The notes beneath the pieces are model-generated. The model saw only the letters and a list, made by a program, of their open reading frames with translations. It ran no database searches and was not told the origin of the DNA. Of a stretch of DNA of 64,000 nt, positions 18,440 through 27,113 are shown piece by piece. The position numbers were made by a program, and so were the translations under genes. Position 1 is the first letter of the stretch, and each line of letters starts with the position of its first letter. This DNA is from Collimonas sp. PA-H2 (GTDB lineage Bacteria; Pseudomonadota; Gammaproteobacteria; Burkholderiales; Burkholderiaceae_D), in NCBI RefSeq assembly GCF_002564105.1, contig NZ_PDBX01000001.1, positions 434,001 to 498,000 of the forward strand, written 5' to 3'.

Positions 18440-19183
18440 ATGCGTATCGCCGTACTTGAAGACGAACCCAACCAGATGGAGTATCTGGTACACACCCTGG
18501 AGCACCAGCTCGCGCTGGGCGATGAGAACGTCTCATGCGTCACGTTCGAACGCGGCGAAGCATTGCGCCGAGCGCTGCGGCGCGAAACCTTCGACCTGCT
18601 GGTGCTGGACTGGAACGTGCCGGATCTGGACGGCGTCGATTTGCTGCACTGGCTGCGCCAGTACCAGCAGAGTGAAACGCCGGTGATCATGCTCAGTTCG
18701 CGCTCGTCGCAGAACGATGTCGCCAATGCCCTCGGCATCGGCGCCGACGACTACCTTGTCAAACCGTTGCGGCCATTGGAACTGGCGGCGCGGATCCGTC
18801 GACTGTTGCAGCGCAATCGCCCTGCTGTATCGAAAGCGCAGGAACGTTACGGTAATTGGGTATTCGACCGGCCTTCATCCAGCATCAGCGTTGAAGAAAA
18901 CGGGGAAAAGCAGCGCTTCGAACTCACCAAACGCGAATTCAGGCTGGCGCTTGCCCTATTTCGCAAACTCGGTCAGGCGGTCTCGCGCGCCTATCTGATG
19001 GAAAGCATGGGACACGACGGAGAATTGACAACCCGTGCATTGGACAGCCAGATTTACCGTCTGCGCGCAAAGCTGGGCTTGTATGCAGCCCGTGGACTGC
19101 GGTTGCAAACCGTCTACGGCCAGGGTTATCGACTGGAAACAACCGATGACAACATACCAGATGACGCCGCACCTGCAGCTTGA
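18440..19183 (+). CDS. OmpR/PhoB-family response regulator
   Basis: A 247-residue DNA-binding response regulator. The receiver domain has the acidic pair in LEDEP, phospho-acceptor Asp57 in VLDWNVPDLDG, and the switch Lys in DDYLVKPLRP. The C-terminal winged helix carries ELTKREFRL, the RALDSQIYRLRAKLG recognition helix region and YGQGYRLE. It begins a three-gene operon with the LysM/FecR protein (overlapping) and the CHASE2 kinase, which is its likely partner. Its receiver is strikingly similar to those of the two orphan regulators at 34798 and 52793 (shared LDW-PD-G-LHW-R pattern). By position it may control the adhesin locus. Confidence 0.85.
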   Translation: MRIAVLEDEPNQMEYLVHTLEHQLALGDENVSCVTFERGEALRRALRRETFDLLVLDWNVPDLDGVDLLHWLRQYQQSETPVIMLSSRSSQNDVANALGIGADDYLVKPLRPLELAARIRRLLQRNRPAVSKAQERYGNWVFDRPSSSISVEENGEKQRFELTKREFRLALALFRKLGQAVSRAYLMESMGHDGELTTRALDSQIYRLRAKLGLYAARGLRLQTVYGQGYRLETTDDNIPDDAAPAA

Positions 19184-20444
19184 ACAGGCCACGCAGCGGC
19201 GACACCCGGCGCCGCTCTGGAATTTGCTGCTGTCATTGCTGTTTACGCTGGCAGGCCCCGCGTTTGCGCAGACCCACGTAGTAAAGCCTGGCGATACCTT
19301 ATGGGATCTTTCGCGCCAGTACATGCAATCGCCGCTGCATTGGCCGCAGATACAAAAGAACAATGCCGTACCGGTTCCAGAACACCTGAAACTCGGCCAA
19401 GTACTGATGCTGGGCGGGGATGTGGCGATAGTGACGGAACTGACGGGTTCGGCATTACTCAAGCGCGGCAACGCAGCGCAGCGGCCGCTGGTGCGCGGCA
19501 CCGGCGTGCAGGCCGGCGACGAGCTGGTGACCCAGCAGGACGCGTTTCTGAGCATGACGCTGGCCGACGGCAGCCATGTGGTCATGCCGTCCAGCAGCGC
19601 TGTCAAAGTACTGGTGTTCAGTGGTCAGCTGGTGCGCTTCGAACTGCTGAGCGGGCGCCTGGAATCGCATGTGGAGAAGCAGAACGGCAGACACTTCGAG
19701 GTTCGCACAAAATCCGCCGAACTGGGCGTGCGCGGCACACACTTCCGGGTGCGCGACGAAGACAACGTGACAGCGGTTGAAGTGATTGAAGGAAAAGTCG
19801 TCGCTGGCGAACTTGCAGCAGATCCGCGTACGCTGTTGGTCGGCGTCGCCCAAGGCTCGCTGCTGGCCGGCAGCGACGCCATGCAGTCGCACCCGCTGCC
19901 GCCGGCGCCGCAGCGCATTGAAACCGCCATCGATGGTGATGTCGTGGTGACACCGCAGCCGGACGCCAGCGGCTACCGGCTGCAACTCGCGCGCGACGAC
20001 CGTTTCCTGCAGCTGATGCATGAGCAGCGTTCTAGCCTGCCGCATTTTACGCTGCCCGACACGCTTGATCCAGGCTTCTACCATCTGCGCCTTACCGCTT
20101 TCGATAGCCGTCAGCTTGAGGGCCTGCCCAGCGATAGCACTGTATACATTGCGGCCAGCGCCTCGCGCCAAAGCGGCGTGGAGAGTCTGGGGAATGGCCG
20201 CTACAAGATCCGCTGGCCGGGACGGTCGGGGCAGAAATTCAGGTTTGAGCTGGCGCGCACGACCGAATTCGCGCCGCTGCTGGCCGAGGACTCGGCGTTC
20301 TACGGCACCAATGTGACGGTAGGACCTTTTGTCGTACCGGGGAAATATTACTGGCGCAGCATTGAGATCAGCAACGGGTCCGCGGCTGTGGACGCGGCTC
20401 CGGCAGCGTCTTTCAGCGGCAGTTTTGAAGTGCCTGCCCCCTGA
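19146..20444 (+). CDS. Periplasmic LysM/FecR-domain protein
   Basis: A 432-residue exported protein. A signal peptide (cleavage near GPAFA) is followed by a LysM domain (HVVKPGDTLWDLSRQYM), which binds peptidoglycan. Then comes a FecR domain (GAVKVLVFSGQLVRFELLSGRLE-type strand repeats, SAELGVRGTHFRVR), and a C-terminal region resembling fibronectin-like beta domains. The start at 19146 (MTTYQMTPHL) overlaps the end of the regulator by 38 bases; the frame is open further upstream inside the regulator but without family content. Genes of this type often lie beside CHASE2 kinases, so a role as an envelope sensor subunit is likely but inferred. Confidence 0.75.
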   Translation: MTTYQMTPHLQLEQATQRRHPAPLWNLLLSLLFTLAGPAFAQTHVVKPGDTLWDLSRQYMQSPLHWPQIQKNNAVPVPEHLKLGQVLMLGGDVAIVTELTGSALLKRGNAAQRPLVRGTGVQAGDELVTQQDAFLSMTLADGSHVVMPSSSAVKVLVFSGQLVRFELLSGRLESHVEKQNGRHFEVRTKSAELGVRGTHFRVRDEDNVTAVEVIEGKVVAGELAADPRTLLVGVAQGSLLAGSDAMQSHPLPPAPQRIETAIDGDVVVTPQPDASGYRLQLARDDRFLQLMHEQRSSLPHFTLPDTLDPGFYHLRLTAFDSRQLEGLPSDSTVYIAASASRQSGVESLGNGRYKIRWPGRSGQKFRFELARTTEFAPLLAEDSAFYGTNVTVGPFVVPGKYYWRSIEISNGSAAVDAAPAASFSGSFEVPAP

Positions 20445-20451
20445 GGAGCTG

Positions 20452-22773
20452 ATGAAACATCGTTTCCTGATCGAATGTGTGCTGATTGCCTTGCTGCTGC
20501 CACCGCTCATGGTGTGGCTCGGCCAGCAGCCCGGCCTGGCGCAAGCCAACCTGGCCATTTACGACAATCTGATCAGCCTTGATGCACACGAGCCATCGCC
20601 CGATATCCTGCTGATCGGCATCGACGAACGCAGCCTGAGCGAACTGGGTCCGTGGCCCTGGCCGCGCAATCTGCATGCGCAGCTGCTGCAGCGTCTGGCG
20701 GCGCACCCACCGCGCGCCATCCTGCTCGATCTATTTCTCGACAAACCGGGGGCAACACCTGAAGCCGACCAGGAATTGGCGGCAGCCATGTTGAAGCTCC
20801 CTGTTTTCCTGCCATTGCGCTACGTCGAGCCGGCCGACAACGCAAGCAACACCGCTAGCTTCAGCCCGCCGCTGCCGCAGTTTGCGCGCAACGCCAAAGG
20901 TATCGGTCATGCCAAGCTGACGCCCGACGCCGACGGTATCGCCCGCCGCCTATTCCGCCAGGAAGGCACCGCCGGCAATTTGCAGCCCTATGTCGGCCAA
21001 CTGATGGCATCGGCCCATCCCCTCCCTCCTGGCCAACTGGAAGCCGTGGGTGCCGACGGCTGGCAACGGCCCGAGTCATTCGGTTTCACGCTTGCCGGTG
21101 CCCCCAGAACGTATCCCAGCGTACCCTATGTCAGCGTCTTGCGTGGCGAAGTCCCGCCGGAATTCCTGCAAGGGAAAATCCTGCTGATCGGCGCAGTGAG
21201 TGACTCAGGCTTAGGCGATGAGGTGCCGGTTGCGGGCGCGGGGCCGCAAGTGCACATGTCCGGCCTGGAATTACATGCGAACGCGATCGACGTCCTGCAG
21301 CAAGGTCGCGCCATCACTTTTGCGCAGGGCTGGCTGCTGTTCGCATGGACGGCCTTTCCGATCTGGCTAGTACTGCTGCTGTTCCTGCATACCGCGCGCA
21401 ACGCCTTGTCCTTTGCCTGCGGCACCGCGCTGGGATGGCTGCTGCTGTGTGTGCTGAGCCTGTTCTTGGAGCATTGCTGGCTGCCGCCGACAGCACCTAT
21501 CTTGGGCGTAGCACTGGCCTATATACTTTGGAGCTGGCGCCAGCTCAATTCCCTGCTGCTGTTTTTCGGCGACCGCGTCAGTGCCCTCAACGCCATCCCG
21601 GCCGGCGCATTTGAGCCCGCGCCTGAAAACATGCCACTGGCGCCCCATCTCGTCGAAAACCAGACGCAGGCCTTGGATCGCGCGATTGATCGGCTGTCTC
21701 AAATGCAGGCCTTGCTCAGCGAAGGCCTGTGGCAGATGCCGGTGGCAGTGCTGATCTGCCAGGACGATGGCGACATCAGCCAGAGCAACGCCGCGGCACA
21801 ACAGCTGCTGCAGGCACCTGCGCAGATACCGTCGGACATGGAGCAGGATCCGCTGCACGGACATAACCTGCCATCGTTGCTGCATCGGATCGCCGGCAGC
21901 AATCCGCAGCAGGCAGTGCACTGGTCGCAAGCCTTCACGGAGGAATACACAACATCGCAGGGCAAGGTGTTCAGGCTGCGAACGGCACGGCTTGAAGGTA
22001 GCAGTCGCACCCGCAGCAGCACCTGGCTGGCAGTACTACAAGATTTCACCATCGAGCGTCTGACGCAGCGCAAGCGCGAGCAGTGGCTCAGCTTTGTCTC
22101 GCACGACTTGCGCAGCCCGCAGGTGTCCATCCTGAGCCTGCTGAACTTGTACGAACAGCCGGGTTCCGGTATCGATGTGAGTCGCCTGGTGCACGACATC
22201 CGGCGCGAAGCCCAGCGCACACTGGGGCTGGCGGAAAGCTTCATGGACCTGACCGAAGCTGAATCCGGCGACTATCATTTCACGGAGACCAATGCCGGCG
22301 CCATCATGCTTGATGCGATTGACCAGGCATGGCCCTACGCGAAAGTACGAAACATATCGCTGGTGCCGACGCTTGGCGACGACGATTGTCCGATCCGGGT
22401 GGATCCGGCGATGCTGACGCGCGCCTTGCTCAATCTGCTGAACAATGCGATCCGCCATAGCCCTCCGGGAAGTACGGTCAGCCTGTGCGTCAACATTGTT
22501 GCCGAGGCTTCTGAAGTGGTGCTCACGGTGCGCGACGAAGGCGAGGGAATCAGTGCCTCGAAACTGGCGCAGCTGATGTCGAGTTCGTATTCGGGACTTG
22601 AAGCAGTTCGAGGAGATGTTCAGCAACCGGCCCGCAATCGTGGCCTCGGACTGTCGGTTGTGCAGGCAGTGGTCAATCGGCATCGGGGCTGGTTTGATGC
22701 GTATAGTACTCCTGGCGTAGGAGCAACTTTCTTAATCGGATTGCCGTTACTCGATTCCAATAGTCCGGAATGA
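20452..22773 (+). CDS. CHASE2-domain sensor histidine kinase
   Basis: A 773-residue inner-membrane kinase. One N-terminal transmembrane helix is followed by a periplasmic CHASE2 sensor domain (LLIGIDERSLSELGPWPWPR, ILLDLFLDKPG, LLIGAVSDSGLGD). Three hydrophobic helices come next around residues 290-370, then a PAS-like cytoplasmic segment. A HisKA domain carries the phospho-histidine in FVSHDLRSPQ. The HATPase domain has the N box LLNNAIRHSP, G1 box VRDEGEGI and G2 box RGLGLSVV. GAGGAG precedes the ATG at 20452, seven bases after the LysM/FecR gene. It should phosphorylate the regulator at 18440. Because the two orphan regulators in the phage-like locus resemble that regulator, cross-phosphorylation is possible. 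Confidence 0.85.
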   Translation: MKHRFLIECVLIALLLPPLMVWLGQQPGLAQANLAIYDNLISLDAHEPSPDILLIGIDERSLSELGPWPWPRNLHAQLLQRLAAHPPRAILLDLFLDKPGATPEADQELAAAMLKLPVFLPLRYVEPADNASNTASFSPPLPQFARNAKGIGHAKLTPDADGIARRLFRQEGTAGNLQPYVGQLMASAHPLPPGQLEAVGADGWQRPESFGFTLAGAPRTYPSVPYVSVLRGEVPPEFLQGKILLIGAVSDSGLGDEVPVAGAGPQVHMSGLELHANAIDVLQQGRAITFAQGWLLFAWTAFPIWLVLLLFLHTARNALSFACGTALGWLLLCVLSLFLEHCWLPPTAPILGVALAYILWSWRQLNSLLLFFGDRVSALNAIPAGAFEPAPENMPLAPHLVENQTQALDRAIDRLSQMQALLSEGLWQMPVAVLICQDDGDISQSNAAAQQLLQAPAQIPSDMEQDPLHGHNLPSLLHRIAGSNPQQAVHWSQAFTEEYTTSQGKVFRLRTARLEGSSRTRSSTWLAVLQDFTIERLTQRKREQWLSFVSHDLRSPQVSILSLLNLYEQPGSGIDVSRLVHDIRREAQRTLGLAESFMDLTEAESGDYHFTETNAGAIMLDAIDQAWPYAKVRNISLVPTLGDDDCPIRVDPAMLTRALLNLLNNAIRHSPPGSTVSLCVNIVAEASEVVLTVRDEGEGISASKLAQLMSSSYSGLEAVRGDVQQPARNRGLGLSVVQAVVNRHRGWFDAYSTPGVGATFLIGLPLLDSNSPE

Positions 22774-23380
22774 TATTCGAACTTAAAACCAGAATCACTT
22801 TGACAGAAGATTTTCAGACACTGACCTTTCTGGGTTAAATCAAGTGTCATAACATTTGAAGTCCCGCGAGCGCATTATGCAAATGGCATAGCGCCTTTGG
22901 GTTTCTCGTTGACGTCGTTCATATACCGGCAGTCCAACCTAAGCCCGATGCCCCCAACCATAAACTAATCGAGAGCGCGGGCTAACTCTGCGTCATATCT
23001 TAATATTAGCATACGATTTAAAATGTCCAACAGACGATCTGGGTCATGCATCGCCAGTTCTTCAAAGTTGCATAATCGGGAGTATCCGAGGTTGCATCAT
23101 TGGGGGTCGTCAATTGCTTCTCCGCGTGAGAAAATTCTACATAGATATAACGGATAATTCGCCTGCATTTATAAAGTAAGAATGGAGTTTGCAACATTTG
23201 ACATTTGATCGTTCAAACACAAATTCTCGACCAAGCGCCTCACCAAAAAAAGAGCCCGCCACCATTACGAGAGCGAGCCCAATGCGTTACAGGGAAAATA
23301 CATCTGAAGCATTTTCAATATAGAACGTGGAAAATAAAATAGCAAATGAGGCGCACTAATACGTCCGGGTCTACTCATCT
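22774..23380. other. Intergenic boundary of the phage-like locus, no gene seen
   Basis: Some 600 AT-rich bases between the kinase and the spanin gene, which converge. A short imperfect direct repeat beginning GTTGCAT occurs near 23070 and 23092. I found no tRNA, integrase site or convincing open frame, and no clear attachment site. Confidence 0.45.
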
Positions 23381-23902
23381 TTACCGCCTAGCTCTATTTG
23401 TCACTGACTGTAAATTAATGTAATTTTCACGCAATCCCAACGCTAGTTCTCGCCAGGCGCGACAACTGGCTGCGTTGCCGGCGTCAACGGCAGCGACCTG
23501 AGCAAGCGAAACGCCGGCGGGTTCTCGATCAGAATCGGCGGCAGGTCCGGGATCCTCACCTGACCAGGCGGCGTCGTACAAGCGCACAAAGCCAGCATTA
23601 ACAGCAAAGCGAGCACTGTCCGCTTTTGTGATGTAGATCGGTACTTGCTTTTCAATGGTTTCTCCTTTTACGTAAATGGTACGGATCCGGTCGACATACT
23701 TGATCTGCGTCTGCGTGACGACAACCTGCTGTGCTTCAGCGATCTTGATCGTCTGTCCGGCCTGTTGATTGACGTAAGCGATGTGCTTTTCACCCTCCTC
23801 CTGTTTGCCTTTGTTGTAGCAGATCGTCCCGAACACAGCAGCGCCCGAGACTAGGGCCAGCCAGCGCGCCCACCACGGCAATACCTCTTCCAATAGATTC
23901 AT
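23381..23902 (-). CDS. Rz-like inner-membrane spanin
   Basis: A 173-residue protein with one N-terminal transmembrane helix (WLALVSGAAVFGTICY) and a long periplasmic, largely helical region rich in Q, K and E. This is the form of the Rz subunit of phage spanins, which fuse inner and outer membranes in the last step of lysis. Its ATG overlaps the endolysin stop (ATGA). A second gene, Rz1, is nested in another frame (23443-23655), which strongly supports the call. Confidence 0.75.
   Translation of the reverse strand: MNLLEEVLPWWARWLALVSGAAVFGTICYNKGKQEEGEKHIAYVNQQAGQTIKIAEAQQVVVTQTQIKYVDRIRTIYVKGETIEKQVPIYITKADSARFAVNAGFVRLYDAAWSGEDPGPAADSDREPAGVSLAQVAAVDAGNAASCRAWRELALGLRENYINLQSVTNRARR
23443..23655 (-). 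CDS. Rz1-like outer-membrane spanin lipoprotein, nested in Rz
   Basis: A 70-residue proline-rich lipoprotein encoded entirely inside the Rz gene in a different frame. It has a basic start, a hydrophobic stretch and a lipobox LALCAC near residue 25, then a proline-rich mature part (PPGQVRIPDLPP). This nested arrangement is the hallmark of Rz/Rz1 pairs. GAGAAACCAT context before the start gives an acceptable ribosome binding site. Confidence 0.75.
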   Translation of the reverse strand: MKSKYRSTSQKRTVLALLLMLALCACTTPPGQVRIPDLPPILIENPPAFRLLRSLPLTPATQPVVAPGEN

Positions 23903-24555
23903 GCGACCCCCAAAGCACTTTTACACGCCACCCAGCGCATACGCCGCGCAGCCAGGCTTTCGGCGGTGATGCCAGCGCCATTAATCCGTGTCGACAGTCC
24001 GTCAAAATTCCTGCTATCGGCATAGACATTGCCACCTATCGCGCACCAGAACCATCCCGCCGAGCGAGCCGCCAGTTCCTTGTCCGTAGAAAGCCGTTGC
24101 GGGGCAGCGACGCAGTCAACACCCAGCGCCGTCGAACATGCGCCGTAATTATCGTGAAACGTAATTTGCTTCAGGCCACCGCCGCGATAGCGCCAGCCAT
24201 CGCCGGAAGCGACATCGCCATTACCGTAGCGATTGGCGTAGACGATGTTGGCGATCCGGATCTGGCGATCCAGCGGCACCATCTTTTCTCCCGGTTGGCG
24301 ACCAAGGAGGGCGGCGTGCATGGCAATACGCTTACCAAAGGTGGCATTCAGCCCCTGCACCGAATAATCAAACGACTCGGACAATCGGGACAGCCCGGCA
24401 CTTTCGTGGCCAATCTGTGCAATGAATGCCGCACACCTTGCCGGCGTGCTAATGCCGAACTCGGCCATCGCCGCATTGATCGGTGCAGCCCAGTCCGTTG
24501 CACGCGCGGTAGGAATCAGCAAAGCCGTTGAGAGCTGGGAGGCGGACAGATTCAT
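23899..24555 (-). CDS. GH19 chitinase-like endolysin
   Basis: A 218-residue cell-wall hydrolase of glycoside hydrolase family 19. The catalytic glutamate is in FIAQIGHESAG and the conserved RYRGGGLKQIT and NY motifs follow. No signal peptide is visible, so it depends on the holins encoded upstream. The start at 24555 overlaps the holin stop (ATGA) and has GGGGAA upstream. It belongs to the lysis cassette holin-holin-endolysin-Rz-Rz1 at the 3' end of the phage-like locus. Confidence 0.85.
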   Translation of the reverse strand: MNLSASQLSTALLIPTARATDWAAPINAAMAEFGISTPARCAAFIAQIGHESAGLSRLSESFDYSVQGLNATFGKRIAMHAALLGRQPGEKMVPLDRQIRIANIVYANRYGNGDVASGDGWRYRGGGLKQITFHDNYGACSTALGVDCVAAPQRLSTDKELAARSAGWFWCAIGGNVYADSRNFDGLSTRINGAGITAESLAARRMRWVACKSALGVA

Positions 24556-24809
24556 CGTTTCCCCAGGCAATGCCACCGGCGCCAGAACCATACGGCCAGA
24601 ATCGCGACAGCCACATTCGACACCACCTCAGATTGCTCACTCCAGAAGCCAAAGGCATCCGGCCGCATGATGTTCACGAAGGACGTGAGCGCCACCAGGG
24701 ACAGCGCGGAAGTACCCAGCACCTGCGTTTCCAGATGTTTGTTCAGCACCGCCCATAAGCAAAACACCAGCAGCACCAGGTTAGCTACCGTATTAATTAG
24801 TTGGATCAT
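24552..24809 (-). CDS. Small holin-like membrane protein
   Basis: An 85-residue protein with three hydrophobic segments (LVLLVFCLWAV, ALSLVALTSF, VAVAILAVWFW) and a basic C-terminus, directly before the endolysin. Size, topology and position fit a holin or antiholin. GGAGGG lies just before the ATG; the gene overlaps the preceding holin-like gene by 17 bases. Confidence 0.6.
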   Translation of the reverse strand: MIQLINTVANLVLLVFCLWAVLNKHLETQVLGTSALSLVALTSFVNIMRPDAFGFWSEQSEVVSNVAVAILAVWFWRRWHCLGKR

Positions 24810-25152
24810 TTTTCCCTCCCAGATAACGGCGCTTCAACGTGCCGACAATGTCCGCTTCGTTAATTTCCTTAAACACTTCGCGCGCAGTGGCCAGCGCAAA
24901 CAAACCAACCAGGAACTCGATACCGGAATGGGTCCGCGCGCCGGTAATGGCGAACCAGTCGATCAGCACCGGCGCAATGTAGACGGCACATGCCAGACCG
25001 GCGGTGAAACTGGATAGCTTCTGCCACCAGTTCAGGCCGTCACCCAGAAATTTCAGTGCAACCGCCGACCCCACCGCCCCCGGCAGCAGCGGCAACAGGT
25101 ATTTCGTGATCCCCAGCCATACTGCAGCTAGCGTGCTTGTTGGTTCTGCCAT
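24793..25152 (-). CDS. Holin-like membrane protein
   Basis: A 119-residue protein with about three membrane helices (LLPLLPGAVGSAVALKF, AGLACAVYIAPVLI, FLVGLFALATA) and a charged C-terminal tail. It looks like a class I phage holin. Start 25152 (MAEPTST) has GGGAAG upstream. With the next gene it gives two membrane proteins before the endolysin, consistent with a holin plus antiholin or pinholin. Confidence 0.55.
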   Translation of the reverse strand: MAEPTSTLAAVWLGITKYLLPLLPGAVGSAVALKFLGDGLNWWQKLSSFTAGLACAVYIAPVLIDWFAITGARTHSGIEFLVGLFALATAREVFKEINEADIVGTLKRRYLGGKNDPTN

Positions 25153-25199
25153 TCTTCTTCCCATCAATGATTTGCGCCCGCAGGAACACCACATTGCCC

Positions 25200-25358
25200 C
25201 TATCGACTGATTGCCTTGCCCAGCCCCCCTATCGCCTTGATGACTCCGTCCAGGCGGCCAACCAAGGCAAGCTGCACTTTCTGCTCCAGCTCCCGATTCT
25301 TCACCCAGGTATCAAACGCTTTCGACTCCAGGAAATCCCGTGCATCAGAGATCCCCAT
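25200..25358 (-). CDS. Small 52-residue phage-locus protein
   Basis: A short, mostly helical protein (MGISDARDFLESKAFDTW at the start, a hydrophobic stretch near LVGRLDGVIKAIGGLG). The ATG at 25358 has GGAGG eight bases upstream and lies about 22 bases after the inferred start site of the 25428 promoter. The frame is open further upstream, overlapping the previous gene, but with no better start. No family recognised. Confidence 0.5.
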   Translation of the reverse strand: MGISDARDFLESKAFDTWVKNRELEQKVQLALVGRLDGVIKAIGGLGKAISR

Positions 25359-25387
25359 GCGCATCGCCTCCGGATACGAGGTGCTTG

Positions 25388-25428
25388 AATATAAACTCAA
25401 GCTAACCGCCATATTGCGCAGGTTTTCC
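25388..25428 (-). promoter_or_regulatory. GGAAAACC promoter P7 (lysis unit)
   Basis: The box GGAAAACCTG starts at 25428 and the -10-like hexamer TATATT starts 35 bases downstream at 25393 (minus strand). It lies inside the end of the 25402-26193 gene and would start transcription near 25381, just before the 52-residue gene and the lysis cassette. Confidence 0.65.
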
Positions 25429-26193
25429 AGTAACTCTCTTCGCGAACTCACTGACGCAGGCTGAAACTGGAAATCGCGCCGGAGGCATCGACTCTGCCTC
25501 CGATCCCTCATGTGGTAACGCCACGAATCCCTCATCAATTTCGACCGTCTCGAAGAAGTGCATCAGCATCTTGTTACCGCGGTGACGCATGGCGTACAGC
25601 CCCAAGAATTCCGATTCCGGGTATTCGCTGATCACCAGCATGCGGTTCTTCAGCCACTCTAGATAGCTCAACGAATCTAACGCCGGATCCGGCGCCAGCT
25701 CGCCCACACGCAATAGCTGCGCTGCCATGGCGCCCAGCATCCAATGCAACTGACCAGCCACCTTCGGAATATGGCCGTGCAATTGTTCAATGGCTTCTGC
25801 CATCGCCCCTGTCACCGGGGAAATCTGCCATTCGTCACCACCATGGCTGCCGAGTGGGATTGGAAAGTTTGGTGTGTCACGGCTGGCATTTAGATAATCC
25901 ATGTAATGGCCGTCGCCCAGCATGAAATTGGCGCCACCGCCCTCTTCTCCTGTGGTGTGGGCCAGGTAGTGGCCGACGATCAGCATGCGCTCCTGCACCG
26001 TCCAGTTTTTCGGATCGGTGACATGGCGTTCCGTCGGCGCATCGGCTGACTCGATGACCATCTGCAAGAAAGTCGTTGTCGATTCTTCGAAACGCTCGGG
26101 CGGCACCGCAGCCAGTGCGCCGGCATTCACGATGGAAAGCTCGCGCAGCTTGACGGCGAGGCGGCGTGTTCTGAGAGGTGAAAAAGCAATCAT
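25402..26193 (-). CDS. Phage-locus protein, possible tail/baseplate assembly factor
   Basis: A 263-residue protein, soluble and largely helical, that I cannot place in a family with confidence. Its N-terminal stretch (LRTRRLAVKLRELSIVNAG) and position between a tube-like protein and the lysis cassette would fit an assembly chaperone, as for baseplate hub chaperones of large myoviruses, but that is inference. Its 3' end contains promoter P7. Confidence 0.4.
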   Translation of the reverse strand: MIAFSPLRTRRLAVKLRELSIVNAGALAAVPPERFEESTTTFLQMVIESADAPTERHVTDPKNWTVQERMLIVGHYLAHTTGEEGGGANFMLGDGHYMDYLNASRDTPNFPIPLGSHGGDEWQISPVTGAMAEAIEQLHGHIPKVAGQLHWMLGAMAAQLLRVGELAPDPALDSLSYLEWLKNRMLVISEYPESEFLGLYAMRHRGNKMLMHFFETVEIDEGFVALPHEGSEAESMPPARFPVSACVSEFAKRVTGKPAQYGG

Positions 26194-26212
26194 ATGATTC
26201 GAGAATCCTTAG

Positions 26213-27031
26213 TTAATTGGACGAATAGGAACCTGGCCCCATGATCTTCTTCAGATCGTCGCGGTCCAGCGCGGTGAGGGTCGCCAGCGTCAGAGGAATA
26301 GTAATTTCGGTGTAATAGCCATCCTGATCGATAGGCGCGTCGATGGGCTCGCCTATCGTCTCAATCACCATGGGCGCCAAGGTCCGCTGCTTATACTGAA
26401 AACCGATCAACTGCGGCGCGACGGACGGGAACATGCTGTTGATGGCCCCGTCGATGCCCTCGCCACCTCCGGCGGCGCGCGCAACCAGGCTATCGCCACT
26501 GAGTTTCTGCGGCAACGCCCAGGCCCATAGTTGCTGCAACGGTGCCGCAACCTCCCTTTTTGGGTCGCTAAACGCGCGGAACACCAGTGATACATTGATT
26601 TTGATGGGTGGCATCCCAGTAAAAATCTGCGTCGAGTTCAACTTGGTGATGCCGGTGCGTCCCTCAAATTTCTTGATATTGCGTTCTATGGTGCCAACAT
26701 CGGCATTTCCCGACGTCGACTTCGACTTCCAACCGAAGAACGAGTAAAAATCGTTCATCCCTGGTACGAGCGCGCCCGACTGCAGCATGGCAATCAAGGC
26801 CGGCGCTTTGCTATCCGGGCTGCTTTGCTCGAATGGCGACTGCCAATTCAGGGTTGCTTCCATATTGCCGCCGGCAGTCACCGGTGCATGCACCTCTATC
26901 TGCTCTTGCCCCGCGCGCAGCCCCTTATTGTCAACTGGATAAATCTTGGCAATCAAATGATCCGAGAGTCCTGACCACTGGGAACCGAGGATCTGCTGGT
27001 CTGCCGTCGTGCCCTGCCCAGGTGCTGCCAT
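26213..27031 (-). CDS. Tail-tube-like / tube initiator protein
   Basis: A 272-residue protein. The C-terminal half has the pattern of gp48/gp54-like tube-initiator proteins: a PQLIGFQYKQRTLAPMVIE strand pair, then a YTEITIPLTLATL strand and LDRDDLKKIMG. Such proteins sit on the baseplate and seed tube polymerisation. AAGGTGG precedes the ATG. A hairpin lies between it and the previous gene, so its level may be reduced relative to the capsid-sheath genes upstream. The precise role is inferred. Confidence 0.45.
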   Translation of the reverse strand: MAAPGQGTTADQQILGSQWSGLSDHLIAKIYPVDNKGLRAGQEQIEVHAPVTAGGNMEATLNWQSPFEQSSPDSKAPALIAMLQSGALVPGMNDFYSFFGWKSKSTSGNADVGTIERNIKKFEGRTGITKLNSTQIFTGMPPIKINVSLVFRAFSDPKREVAAPLQQLWAWALPQKLSGDSLVARAAGGGEGIDGAINSMFPSVAPQLIGFQYKQRTLAPMVIETIGEPIDAPIDQDGYYTEITIPLTLATLTALDRDDLKKIMGPGSYSSN

Positions 27032-27044
27032 ATTTCCACCTTAC

Positions 27045-27081
27045 ATAAAATTGCGGGCAGCCGATTCACCTGGCTGCCCGC
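27045..27081 (-). terminator. Strong hairpin, probable intrinsic terminator
   Basis: GCGGGCAGCC and GGCTGCCCGC form a perfect 10-bp stem with a 9-base loop after the stop of the 27114-27815 gene. On the minus strand it is followed by AATTTTAT, a short T run, so termination is probably partial and the next gene is reached by read-through. Confidence 0.6.
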
Positions 27082-27113
27082 TGTATTGAAGTGTTAATTC
27101 AAGTTGAGAACGA

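Noticed and set aside
23060..23105. Imperfect direct repeats starting GTTGCAT near the end of the lysis cassette, as possible attachment site
   Set aside because: Too short and imperfect; no matching copy was found at the other end of the locus and no tRNA or integrase is present.
23245..23285. Possible terminator after the spanin gene
   Set aside because: GAGCCC repeats there are in direct, not inverted, orientation, so no stable hairpin forms.
25402..25538. Possible programmed frameshift joining the 263-residue protein to the downstream overlapping frame
   Set aside because: The overlap has GGAAAAC but the frame change needed is +1 (or -2) and no known slippery heptamer is present; the box is better explained as promoter P7.
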